Shown: one piece after another, positions 53,718-62,410 of the stretch
Layout of the letters: each line of letters opens with the position of its first letter
Numbering within the stretch: position 1 is the first letter of the stretch
NCBI GenBank assembly: GCA_003133245.1
Contig: PKWM01000018.1
Coordinates: 62,001 to 126,000 of the forward strand
Reading direction: 5' to 3'
DNA: 64,000 nt
Source of the DNA: Rhodoferax sp.
Lineage (GTDB): Bacteria; Pseudomonadota; Gammaproteobacteria; Burkholderiales; Burkholderiaceae_C
Program-made: the position numbers and the translations under genes
Notes under the pieces: model-generated
The model's input: only the letters and a program-made list of their open reading frames with translations
What the model was told of the DNA's origin: nothing
Databases searched by the model: none

Positions 53718-56021
53718 CTAGGCACCAGGCGCTGCCTCGGCACGCAGGCGCGCCGCGCGCAGCCGCGCCTCGGTATAGCGCACGAGCGAGCGCGTGGCGC
53801 GTTCGCTGGAGCGGAAGATGCAGACACCCTGTTCCATCAGCTTGTCGGCCATCGGGTCGAAGAGCGGGCCTCCGTCAATGAAGGCCACGATGGGTTTCGG
53901 ACAGGAGGCGACCAGCGCCGGCAGCGTCTGGACGATGCTCTGGGGGCTGTCGATGTCGAAGCCCGCGCGCGCACTCTTCTGGAGTGATCTGACCATGGGC
54001 GACGTTGGATCGAGTCCGACAACCAGGGAGTCGACTTCCGGCTCGGCGGCCATGGCCTCGGTGCAAAGCAGGTGGGCCTCGTCGTCCGCTCCCGGGTTAA
54101 TGTCGAACGGGTTCCTGACTTCCATGAGCGAATCGAGCTTCTTGGACGCCAGGATCGCTAGCAGGCGCTCCCGGGTCGCTGCTCCGATCGTGGCCACAGA
54201 CATGGAGAAGTCGCCCACCTGGAGGCTGTCGGCGATGGCCACGGTGTCGTACCCCGCGCCAGCCACGGCGCCGAGTTGCTTGCCGTGGACGACCTTGTCG
54301 CGCATGCAGTCCGAAATGTAGAACAGGTCGCTGAACTCGCTGACGTCGGTCGCGATCAGCGCGCCGGCCTGCGTGAGCACGGACAGGCATACCTCGTAGT
54401 CGCCGGCGATCGAGGCCGTGTGGCCCATCGCGGCCCGACCGCCCGCAACGGACTGTCCGGCCTTGTAAATGACGACCTGCTTGCCGGCAACGGTCGCCTT
54501 GCGCACGGCCTGCGCCAGGGCCAGCCCGTCGAGGTCCTTGAATCCTTCGACGTACACCCCGATCACGTGGATGTCCGGGTTGCCTGCGAAGTATTCGACC
54601 ATATCGCCGTGCGTGATGTCGTTCTGGTTGCCCACGGCGACCATGTAGGCCGGGTCGAGATACGCGTTCTTGCTGAGCCGCGTGACCAGGAAGGCACCGC
54701 TCTGGCTGATGAACGCCGAACTGCGTCGTGCCTTCTTCTGAGTTCTCGGCAGGCGTTCCTCGGGAATGAACCAGGAATCGTAGTTGCCAGGGTGCGAAAT
54801 GATGCCCAGGCAGTTCCCGCCGACGAATACCGGCCCAGTGCCTGCCGAGCGCCGGGCGTCGTCGATCGTCGCCTGCATCCGCCGGGCCGGCTCTCTGCTC
54901 CCCTCGGTTTCCCCCATTCCACCGGGGATCAACAGCACCGATTCCACGGCGTCGGTCCTGATCACCTCATCGATGATTCCGAAGGCGACGTCGGCGCTAA
55001 CCGCGAGGATCAGCAGGTCGAGCTTGCGCTCCAGCGCTCCCAGGCTCGGTACGCAGCGCACGCCATCGACTTCCTGGCCGTCGGGATTGATGACGAGCAG
55101 CCTTGAGCGGTCATAACCGGATGCAATGATGTTTTTCAGGGTGATCCGGCCGAAGTTCATGCGCGTGGCGGATGCACCGATGATTCCGATCGAATCCGGG
55201 TGCAGAAGCTTGTCGATCTTGCCCTGAGGCCGCGGCGGGCGCACGCTCTGCGGCCGACCGAAGCGGCACAATCCGTCGAGCGCGACGAGCGAGCCAGCCG
55301 AGCAGGTGAAGGGGTTGACCTCCAGCTCCTCGATGACGAAGTCCGTCTCGGGGTTGCCCGCCGAGCAGTTGTTCGCGAGGCGGATGAAGGCACCAAAGCA
55401 CTGGATGAGGGCATCGTCGGCCACCAGCCGGCGGCCCCCCCGCGTCAGTCCAGCGATCTTCCGGTAGGCAATCGTCGGTTTGAAAATCTCGAGGAATTCC
55501 TCGGCAGTGGTCAGCGCGGTCGAAGCCGACACGACCGCCTGCCCCCGGCGGGCGCCTCCGGCATAGAGCTCGGTGTCGATGCCGCCAATCCCGGCGCTGA
55601 GAATCATGCCGAACTCGCGCGTGTTGCGGATGCCGACCAGGAGCTCGCTGCCGGAACCCGCGGCGTCCGCTTCGATGAACTCCGTGAGCATCACCCCCGA
55701 GATGTCCCGTTCCGACAGCTCCGCGAGCATGCTTTTGCAGGCGGCTCGCACTGCCGCTGGCTGGTTGGTCACGACGGCGACCCCGCCCACGTCCGACTTG
55801 TGGGCAATGCCGGCGGCGACGATCTTCACTACCACACGGCTTCCCGGCAAAGACGCCAGAAGTTCGTCCGTCGGCTCGGCCCCGCCGGCGAGCACCACGT
55901 GTCTTGGCGCCCGGGCGATGCCGGCCACGGCAAGCAGCCGGTAGACCTCATGCTCGAACAGCGAGGAGCGCCCCTCGCTGTGCGCCGTCCGGAAGATGTC
56001 GTTGATCATTGTTTTGCTCAT
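53718..56021 (-). CDS. NDP-forming acyl-CoA synthetase (acetate-CoA ligase family), beta-alpha fusion
   Basis: A 767-residue enzyme that converts acyl-CoA + ADP + Pi to acid + ATP + CoA. The order is ATP-grasp part first (residues 15-240; beta-type His74 in AGIAHKSDVGGVAVV, LLVGIRNTREFGMILSAGIG, IEELEVNPFT). The CoA-binding domain (KIDKLLHPDSIGIIGASATR) and the flavodoxin-like ligase part follow; the phosphohistidine is in AMGHTASIAGDYEV near residue 532. This is the reverse of the usual alpha-beta fusion. Both histidines and the nucleotide site look intact, so it should be active. Sampled lines are near 67-70% GC versus about 57% in the neighbouring paralog, suggesting separate acquisition. 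AGGACC precedes the ATG. Aryl-acyl-CoA is the likely substrate from context. Confidence 0.9.
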   Translation of the reverse strand: MSKTMINDIFRTAHSEGRSSLFEHEVYRLLAVAGIARAPRHVVLAGGAEPTDELLASLPGSRVVVKIVAAGIAHKSDVGGVAVVTNQPAAVRAACKSMLAELSERDISGVMLTEFIEADAAGSGSELLVGIRNTREFGMILSAGIGGIDTELYAGGARRGQAVVSASTALTTAEEFLEIFKPTIAYRKIAGLTRGGRRLVADDALIQCFGAFIRLANNCSAGNPETDFVIEELEVNPFTCSAGSLVALDGLCRFGRPQSVRPPRPQGKIDKLLHPDSIGIIGASATRMNFGRITLKNIIASGYDRSRLLVINPDGQEVDGVRCVPSLGALERKLDLLILAVSADVAFGIIDEVIRTDAVESVLLIPGGMGETEGSREPARRMQATIDDARRSAGTGPVFVGGNCLGIISHPGNYDSWFIPEERLPRTQKKARRSSAFISQSGAFLVTRLSKNAYLDPAYMVAVGNQNDITHGDMVEYFAGNPDIHVIGVYVEGFKDLDGLALAQAVRKATVAGKQVVIYKAGQSVAGGRAAMGHTASIAGDYEVCLSVLTQAGALIATDVSEFSDLFYISDCMRDKVVHGKQLGAVAGAGYDTVAIADSLQVGDFSMSVATIGAATRERLLAILASKKLDSLMEVRNPFDINPGADDEAHLLCTEAMAAEPEVDSLVVGLDPTSPMVRSLQKSARAGFDIDSPQSIVQTLPALVASCPKPIVAFIDGGPLFDPMADKLMEQGVCIFRSSERATRSLVRYTEARLRAARLRAEAAPGA

Positions 56022-56066
56022 GGTAGGTCCTATTTTTTTTGTGTAGATTCTTGACGAATGATGGGT

Positions 56067-58166
56067 TCAGCGACTGCGTTTGATGAGGCTCTCGGCATTC
56101 AGCGTTGCCTCGAAGTAGCGCGCCAGCGCCTTGGTGCCCCTGGCGCAGTTGCGGAACACGCAGACACCTTGGTCCATCAGCTTCGCCGCCATCGCGTCAT
56201 ACAGCGTTCCGCCATCGACCACGCCGATGACCGGTTTGTCGTTGCGATTCACTAGCAGCGGCATCAGATGCACGCTGCTCTTTGGGTCGGTAATATCAAA
56301 ACCGGGGCGCAGTGTGCTGGTCTCAAGCGAGCGTATGGCAGGCGCCGTCGGGTCGAGCCCGACCACGACCGCGTCGATGTTGGGGTCTTGCAAAAAGGCC
56401 TCGACGATTTGCAGGTGCGCTTCGTCATCAGCACCGGGATTGATGTCGATAGGGTTTCTAACTTCGACCAGCATATTGAGTTTCTTGGCGGTCAGAATTT
56501 CTTGCACGCGATTGACGGTGCCAGGCTCCAGTGCGCCCATCTCCATGGCGAAGTTATCGCTCTCAATCGAGTCTGCGATACCGACCGCTTCGAACCCGGC
56601 ACCGCTGATGCCACCCAGTCGCTTGCCGCCAATTGTTTTGTGATGCAAGGCACCCGCGATGTACAACAGGTCATCAAAACTGTTGATGTCTTCAGCCACG
56701 ATGGCGCCCGCCTGGCGCAGCACCGAATCGAAGAGTCTGGCAGCACCGGCGATGGAGGCGGTGTGTCCCATTACGCCTTTTGCGCCGGGATCGGTTTTGC
56801 CTGATTTATAGACCACGACCTGCTTGCCGCTCTGCACGGCTTTGCGTACTGCCTTGGCAAAATCGAGTCCGTCCAGATTCTTGAAGCCTTCAATGTAGAT
56901 ACCAAAAGTCTCAACCTCGGGCAGTTCGGCAAAGTAGTTGAGCAGGTCGCCGTGGGTCAGATCGGTCTGGTTGCCCAGCGCCAGCATATAGCGCGGATCA
57001 AGCCAGGGGTTCTGGCTGATGCGGGTGATCATGAAGGCGCCGCTCTGACTCAGCAGGACCGAGTTGCGTTCGGGTTTCTTTTGTGGTTTGGGCAGGCGCT
57101 CCAGTGGGATGAACCAGGAGTCGTAGCGGCCAGGATGCGAGACCACGCCGAGGCAGTTGGCGCCCAGAAAAATCGGCCCACCACCCGCTTTGCCGTGGGC
57201 TGCGTTGATGCGCTCGGCCAGTGCCGCAGCGCTTTCCTGGCTGGCTGCTGTTTCGCCCAGACCACCGGGGATCAGCATGACCGACTCCACGGCATCGGTC
57301 TCGATGATTTCATCGACCAGTGCATAGACCGCGCTCGCCGCCACCGCCACAATCAGCAGATCAAGCTTGTGCTCCAGCGCCTTCAGGCTCTCGACGCATT
57401 TGACGCCGTCGATTTCGCTCTCGTCAGCCCGGATGATGAGCAAGTTTTCCTTGGCGTAGCCACTGCCCATCAGGTTGCGCAAAATAATCCGGCCAAAATT
57501 CATGTTGCTCGACGAGACGCCGATCACGCCGATGCTTTGCGGATGGATCAGCTTGTCGATTTTGTGGATTGGCCGTGGCAACCGGGCCGGCACAGCCTGG
57601 CCGAGTTCGCACTGTGCGCCTTGAACCATCAGGCGGCCAGCGTCGGCGACCAGATTCAATTCAAGTTGCTGTAGCGTGAATGTGGCAGCTGGATCGCTGG
57701 CGGCATGACCGAGCGCCAACATCTGTCTGAAACAAGCTTTCAGTTGCTGATCCGGTAGGGGCCAATTCCCGCGCCGGGCTGCACTGGCCATTTTTTTATA
57801 AACCAGAGTGCGTTGGAATAACTTCAAAAAATTATCGGCATCGCTCAGCTCGGTGCTGGCACAGACCAGGGCGCGATCTTTTTTGAGATTGTCTTCGTCC
57901 AGTTGTACATCCAGCCCACCGCTACCGGCGCTGATAATCATGCCGAATTCACGCGTGCGGTAGAGCCGCAGGCAGATCTCAACCGAGGCTGATGGCGCCG
58001 CCCGTACCCCGTCTGCTGCCAACGCCAGCTTGAAGCTTGCAAGCAGGCGCGCCATTTCAGCCGCGTCGAGCGTAGCTCGCCCGGCGGCCGCGGCCTGTTC
58101 AAACAAAGTGGCCAGCACTGGGTGTTGCGGCGCGAAGTCTGTTGCGGGGTGCGTTGGACTGGGCAT
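56067..58166 (-). CDS. NDP-forming acyl-CoA synthetase paralog with degenerate ATP-grasp part
   Basis: A 699-residue paralog of the next gene. The CoA-binding and ligase domains are well conserved (KIDKLIHPQSIGVIGVSSSN, AVESVMLIPGGLGET, VMGHTASIAG with His near 466, EVRNPIDINPGADDEAHL). The N-terminal ATP-grasp portion is reduced: about 63 residues that contain HKSDVGGV in the neighbour are missing just before the RTREFGMIISAG segment, and flanking parts are divergent. It should therefore bind CoA and be phosphorylated on the alpha-type His but not bind nucleotide by itself. It may form a heteromer with the intact synthetase or be losing function. AGGAG precedes the ATG. It lies between the oxidoreductase (51 bp) and the active paralog (45 bp). 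Confidence 0.85.
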   Translation of the reverse strand: MPSPTHPATDFAPQHPVLATLFEQAAAAGRATLDAAEMARLLASFKLALAADGVRAAPSASVEICLRLYRTREFGMIISAGSGGLDVQLDEDNLKKDRALVCASTELSDADNFLKLFQRTLVYKKMASAARRGNWPLPDQQLKACFRQMLALGHAASDPAATFTLQQLELNLVADAGRLMVQGAQCELGQAVPARLPRPIHKIDKLIHPQSIGVIGVSSSNMNFGRIILRNLMGSGYAKENLLIIRADESEIDGVKCVESLKALEHKLDLLIVAVAASAVYALVDEIIETDAVESVMLIPGGLGETAASQESAAALAERINAAHGKAGGGPIFLGANCLGVVSHPGRYDSWFIPLERLPKPQKKPERNSVLLSQSGAFMITRISQNPWLDPRYMLALGNQTDLTHGDLLNYFAELPEVETFGIYIEGFKNLDGLDFAKAVRKAVQSGKQVVVYKSGKTDPGAKGVMGHTASIAGAARLFDSVLRQAGAIVAEDINSFDDLLYIAGALHHKTIGGKRLGGISGAGFEAVGIADSIESDNFAMEMGALEPGTVNRVQEILTAKKLNMLVEVRNPIDINPGADDEAHLQIVEAFLQDPNIDAVVVGLDPTAPAIRSLETSTLRPGFDITDPKSSVHLMPLLVNRNDKPVIGVVDGGTLYDAMAAKLMDQGVCVFRNCARGTKALARYFEATLNAESLIKRSR

Positions 58167-58217
58167 AGTGGGGATTCTCCTGGGTTCTGAATCTGTTCTT
58201 GCGGCGATGAGTGCCGC

Positions 58218-61200
58218 TTACAAAGTTGAATTCTCCGCCGAACTGACAGCAGAGGCACTGGTCGCTGCCAGACGCTCACGCAATGCCGCCGCCTGCTCGC
58301 GCAGCACAGTAGTAGCCTTTTCTCTGACCTGGCCGAAGCCACGCACCTGCTCGGGCAAAGCGGCGATTTGCAGCGCAGTTGCCAGGTTGGCGGCAGTCAA
58401 GCCGGGCAACAGTTGCTCGATCAGGCTGGCGTACTCATGCGCCAAAGCACGCTCATCGCGTCGGGTTGGCGACCAGCCAAACGGGTCCAGTGGCGTGCCA
58501 CGCAGGCCGCGCAGTCCAGCCAAAAGTTGCAGGCCCAGACGCGCTCGTGGGCCGAAGCTGCGTTTGACCACGGGCCGCCCATCGGGACGCTCCTGGGCCA
58601 GGTATTCGGGGGCAAAGTGGTAATGCATTGTGTAGTCGCCGGTGAATTGCTCGGCCAGCGCGTTTTCGAGTGAACCGTTGCTGTAGAGGCGCGCCACTTC
58701 AAACTCGTCCTTGTGGGCCAGCAGTTTGGCGTAGTTCAAGGCCACCAGGCGCGTCAACTCCAGCGACGCGCCGGGCGCCACGGTAGCGCGCTCAACTGAG
58801 CGCACCTGATCAATAAAGTTTTGATAACGCAGCGCATAAGCGGCGTTCTGGTAGTGTGCCAGGCGCTCGCGTGAGCGTTTGATGATGGCATCAAGCTGGT
58901 CACTGGCACTGGGCGCGGGCGGCGGCGCCTTAACCCCCAGCAGGGCGGCCAGCGCGGCGGGTTCGGCGGCGGCCAGACGGCCACAGGCGAAGGCTAGTTG
59001 ATTGGCCGCCACCGCGACACCATTGATTTCGAGCGCGCGCTCCAGCGCGGCACGACTGAGCGGCACCAATCCTTGTTGCCACGCAAATCCGAGCAACAAG
59101 ACATTGGCGGTCAAGGTGTCGCCGAGCAACTGCTCTGACAAATCCTGGGCATTGCAGGCCGTGATGGAATGACTGCCAATGGCGTACTCGATTTTGGCCA
59201 GCAGCGCGTTTTCATGCGAATTGGCATCCGGGTTGGCGATAAACGCTGAGGTCGGGATCGAATTGAGATTGACCGCTACCCGGGTGCGTCCCGCTGAGGC
59301 GCACTGCAAGGCCTCGTTGGAGGCACCCACCACCAGGTCAGCCACAATCATGGCGTCGGCCTGCTGCGTGTCGATGCGGGCCTGATGCAGCAGAGCGGCG
59401 CTTTGAGCCAGCCGCACAAAAGCAATCACCGAGCCGCCTTTTTGGGCGAAACCCATGAAGTCCAGCACCGAGGCGCTTTTTCCCTCCAGATGCGCGGCAG
59501 TGGCGATCAAGGCACCGACGGTAATGATGCCGGTGCCGCCGACGCCGGTGATGACCAAATCAAAAGGAGCCTTCCAGTGCCAGGCGGGCGCTTCGGGCAG
59601 TTGTGCAATGGCACGCTCCAGCGCCTCATTGGCGACACCGGCACCCACCTTTTTGCGCAGCGCGGCCCCTTCGATCGTCACCATGGCTGGGCAGGTGGCT
59701 TGCAGGCAGGCGTAATCTTGATTGCAGACAGTTTGGTCGATCTGGCGTTTGCGCCCCAACTCGGTCGCCAGCGGGCGAATTGCAACGCAGTTGGACAGCG
59801 CCGTGCAGTCGCCGCAGTTCTCGCAAATCTCTGGGTGAATGAAAACGCGCGTGGTTCGCGCCTCAGTCAGACCGCGCTTGATGCGCCGGCGTTGCTCGGT
59901 GGCGCAGACCTGGTCGTAAATCAGCGCCGTGACACCCGGCACAGCACGCAGCGTGCGCTGCACGGCGTCAAGCTCGGTGCGGGCGTGAAAAGTGGTGCTG
60001 GCCGGGAACTCGGCGCGTTGCGCTAGCCATTGTTTGGGGTCTTCGGTCAGCACCGCGATGCGGGTGATGCCTTCGGCCTCGATTTGCCGTGCAATCTGTG
60101 GCACCGATAAACGCCGGTCCACTGGCTGGCCGCCGGTCATGGCGACGGCGTCGTTGTACAGAATTTTATAAGTGATGTTAGCCTTGGCCGCAGCCGCCTG
60201 GCGGATCGCCAGATAGCCCGAATGCGAATAGGTGCCGTCGCCCATATTCTGAAAGCGGTGCGGCGTAGCGGTAAAGAAAGACTGTGCGACCCAGTCGATG
60301 CCCTCGCTGCCCATCGACACTTGCGGGAAACTATTGGCGCGATCCATCCAGCCCGCCATGGCGTGGCAGCCGATACCCGCGCTGGCGCAGGAGCCTTCGG
60401 GCACGCGGGTGGACAAGTTGTGCGGGCAGCCAGCGCAAAAGTAGGGCTGGCGGCGCACGCCATCGGCTTCGTTGGCGAGCATCGCGGTGGCGACAAAGGC
60501 CGGCACGCGATCGCGCCGATCAAGGGTGGGAACATGCTGCGCCAACCACGCGGCCAGCACCGGCATGATGCGCGAAGGCCGCAACTCACCCAGCGCCGAG
60601 AGCAGCGGCTGGCCGTTTTGACTCTGTTTGCCCAGGACGCGCGGTCGCAGTGTGGCAGACTGGTTATAGAGCAGGGCACGCAATTGGTTCTCGACCACGG
60701 CGGCTTTTTCTTCCACCACCAGCACTTCATCCAGGCCCTGCACGAAGTCAAGCATGCGCCGGGGTTCCAGCGGAAACACCAATCCCACTTTGTAGATGCG
60801 AACACCAACGCGCTCCAGCGCTTCCAGCGAGATGTCGAGGCGGCGCAGCGCTTCGAGCAAATCGAGGTGCGCTTTGCCGCAAGTCACAATGCCGATTTTG
60901 GCTTGGGCAGCGGCGACGATCAGGCGATCGACCGGATTGGCCCAGGCAAAGGCGCGCACGGCGTCGAGCTTGGCGCTCAGCCGTGACTCGATGGCCAAAC
61001 CAGGCAGGTCGTGCATGCGGTAGTGCAGACCGCCCGCAGGAGCGGTGAAATCAACCGGCGCATCAAAGCTGCTGCACAAGCGATCAAGATCGACGGTAGC
61101 GGTTCCTTCCACCGTTTCCGACAGTGCAATCAGCGCACACCAAGCCCCTGAAAAGCGCGACAGCGCCCAGCCATAGAGGCCGTACTCAATCATCTCAGCC

Positions 61201-61745
61201 ACATTGGCCGGGTGCAGCACCGGCATGCTCCAGGCTTGCAGGGCCAGATCACTTTGAAACGGCATGCCCGAAGAAACACAACCATGGTCGTCGCCGGCCA
61301 CCACCAGCACACCGCCACGCGGCGCTGAGCCGTAGGCATTGCCGTGGCGCAGCGTGTCACCGGCGCGGTCCAGGCCTGGCCCCTTGCCATACCAAAGCGC
61401 AAAGACACCCTCGAAGCGGCGTAGCGCGTCACTGGTGACGCGTTGGGTTCCGAGCGCGGCAGCGGCGCCCAACTCCTCGTTGATGGCGGGCATGAAGCGC
61501 ACCTGGTGCGCGTCGAGCAAAGTTTGCGCCTTCCACAATGCCAGATCGACACCGCCCAAGGGCGAGCCGCGATAACCGGTGACAAAGCCAGCCGTATTCC
61601 AGCCGCGCTGGTGGTCCAGCCGGGCCTGCATCAGCGGCAGGCGTACCAGGGCTTGTGTGCCCGAAATCAGGATGCGACCGCTGTCGGCGGTCAGGTTATC
61701 GTCGAGCCGGTAGTCGAGCAGCTGCTCTGACGGGACGTTGCTCAT
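58218..61745 (-). CDS. Indolepyruvate ferredoxin oxidoreductase family protein (fused subunits)
   Basis: A 1175-residue 2-oxoacid:ferredoxin oxidoreductase. It converts aryl-pyruvates + CoA to arylacetyl-CoA + CO2 with reduction of ferredoxin. The pyrimidine-binding domain starts at about 30 (TAGFVTGYRGSPLGGVD, FMPAINEELGAAAALGT). The TPP domain has PYFCAGCPHNLSTRVPEGS near 445 and MGDGTYSHSGYLAIRQ with ILYNDAVAMTGGQP near 500. Two [4Fe-4S] clusters bind to CENCGDCTALSNC near 643 and CNQDYACLQATCPA near 673. The gamma-type domain follows (DLVITGVGGTGIITVGALIA near 733). The length and fusion are those of the aerobic/proteobacterial single-chain type. The start overlaps the stop of the ferritin-like gene (ATGA). 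The exact substrate (indole-, phenyl- or hydroxyphenylpyruvate) is inference. Confidence 0.93.
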   Translation of the reverse strand: MSNVPSEQLLDYRLDDNLTADSGRILISGTQALVRLPLMQARLDHQRGWNTAGFVTGYRGSPLGGVDLALWKAQTLLDAHQVRFMPAINEELGAAAALGTQRVTSDALRRFEGVFALWYGKGPGLDRAGDTLRHGNAYGSAPRGGVLVVAGDDHGCVSSGMPFQSDLALQAWSMPVLHPANVAEMIEYGLYGWALSRFSGAWCALIALSETVEGTATVDLDRLCSSFDAPVDFTAPAGGLHYRMHDLPGLAIESRLSAKLDAVRAFAWANPVDRLIVAAAQAKIGIVTCGKAHLDLLEALRRLDISLEALERVGVRIYKVGLVFPLEPRRMLDFVQGLDEVLVVEEKAAVVENQLRALLYNQSATLRPRVLGKQSQNGQPLLSALGELRPSRIMPVLAAWLAQHVPTLDRRDRVPAFVATAMLANEADGVRRQPYFCAGCPHNLSTRVPEGSCASAGIGCHAMAGWMDRANSFPQVSMGSEGIDWVAQSFFTATPHRFQNMGDGTYSHSGYLAIRQAAAAKANITYKILYNDAVAMTGGQPVDRRLSVPQIARQIEAEGITRIAVLTEDPKQWLAQRAEFPASTTFHARTELDAVQRTLRAVPGVTALIYDQVCATEQRRRIKRGLTEARTTRVFIHPEICENCGDCTALSNCVAIRPLATELGRKRQIDQTVCNQDYACLQATCPAMVTIEGAALRKKVGAGVANEALERAIAQLPEAPAWHWKAPFDLVITGVGGTGIITVGALIATAAHLEGKSASVLDFMGFAQKGGSVIAFVRLAQSAALLHQARIDTQQADAMIVADLVVGASNEALQCASAGRTRVAVNLNSIPTSAFIANPDANSHENALLAKIEYAIGSHSITACNAQDLSEQLLGDTLTANVLLLGFAWQQGLVPLSRAALERALEINGVAVAANQLAFACGRLAAAEPAALAALLGVKAPPPAPSASDQLDAIIKRSRERLAHYQNAAYALRYQNFIDQVRSVERATVAPGASLELTRLVALNYAKLLAHKDEFEVARLYSNGSLENALAEQFTGDYTMHYHFAPEYLAQERPDGRPVVKRSFGPRARLGLQLLAGLRGLRGTPLDPFGWSPTRRDERALAHEYASLIEQLLPGLTAANLATALQIAALPEQVRGFGQVREKATTVLREQAAALRERLAATSASAVSSAENSTL

Positions 61746-62401
61746 GGCTGTAGCGTGTTGTCAGCACCTAGCAGACCCGGTTTGCCCTGCTTCCACTGCG
61801 AATATTCGGTCGTCAGCAAAACGGTGTGTTCGTGTTCTTCGGCGGCCAACTCACGGTAGAGTTGCTGCTCTGGTGAAGCCGGTTCTGCCGCTTTGGCGCA
61901 CTGTTCAAAGTAGCTTGCGGCACGCTGCTCCATGCCGATGGCAATGCGAAACAGGTTGGCCGGGTCAGCCGGACGCATCGGCACGCCCGCGAAGATGGCG
62001 GCCGTCTCAAAACGAAACTTGGCGCTCGACACCGGAACTTTCGCGTGGTAGCGCCGCTGCAGGGTTTGCATGTGCTCTTTTTCCATAAGCGCAAAGCGGT
62101 CAAACAGGTCTTTCAAAAGGGGATCGGTGCTGTCAGCGGCGGCACGCAGGTAAAAAAGTTGCCCACCCAATTCAATCTCGAAGGCTTTGCGAATGCCGGC
62201 TAGCGTTGCACCGTCGTCAATTTGGCGTGGCGTGATGCGCTCGAGCTTGCCACCGCAGTGCGGGCACAAGCCGTAGGGCAGAGCAAAACCTTCGCTTACT
62301 TTGGCGCACTTCACGCAGCGCCATTGCAGGCTGGTGTTGGCGCAACAGATGTAAGACTCGGCACCGTCGTCGAGCGGTTGGTGGCATTTGGGGCAAAGCA
62401 T
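61742..62401 (-). CDS. Ferritin-like/rubrerythrin-type protein with N-terminal zinc-ribbon
   Basis: A 219-residue protein. The N-terminus has four pairs of Cys (C3/C6 in LCPKCHQPL, C19/C20 in ICCANT, C29/C32 in RCVKCAKV, C46/C49 in LCPHCGGKL), enough for two rubredoxin- or zinc-type sites. A ferritin-like four-helix part follows with diiron-type acidic clusters (FEIELGGQLFYLRAA, LMEKEHMQTLQRRY, IGMEQRAASYFEQCA, LAAEEHEHTVLL). Classical rubrerythrin has the rubredoxin part at the C-terminus; here it is first. It may scavenge peroxide or oxygen and protect the oxygen-sensitive Fe-S and TPP enzyme next to it. The start is 9 bp after the flavoprotein gene. The metal content is inference. Confidence 0.85.
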   Translation of the reverse strand: MLCPKCHQPLDDGAESYICCANTSLQWRCVKCAKVSEGFALPYGLCPHCGGKLERITPRQIDDGATLAGIRKAFEIELGGQLFYLRAAADSTDPLLKDLFDRFALMEKEHMQTLQRRYHAKVPVSSAKFRFETAAIFAGVPMRPADPANLFRIAIGMEQRAASYFEQCAKAAEPASPEQQLYRELAAEEHEHTVLLTTEYSQWKQGKPGLLGADNTLQP

Positions 62402-62410
62402 GGGAAATCC

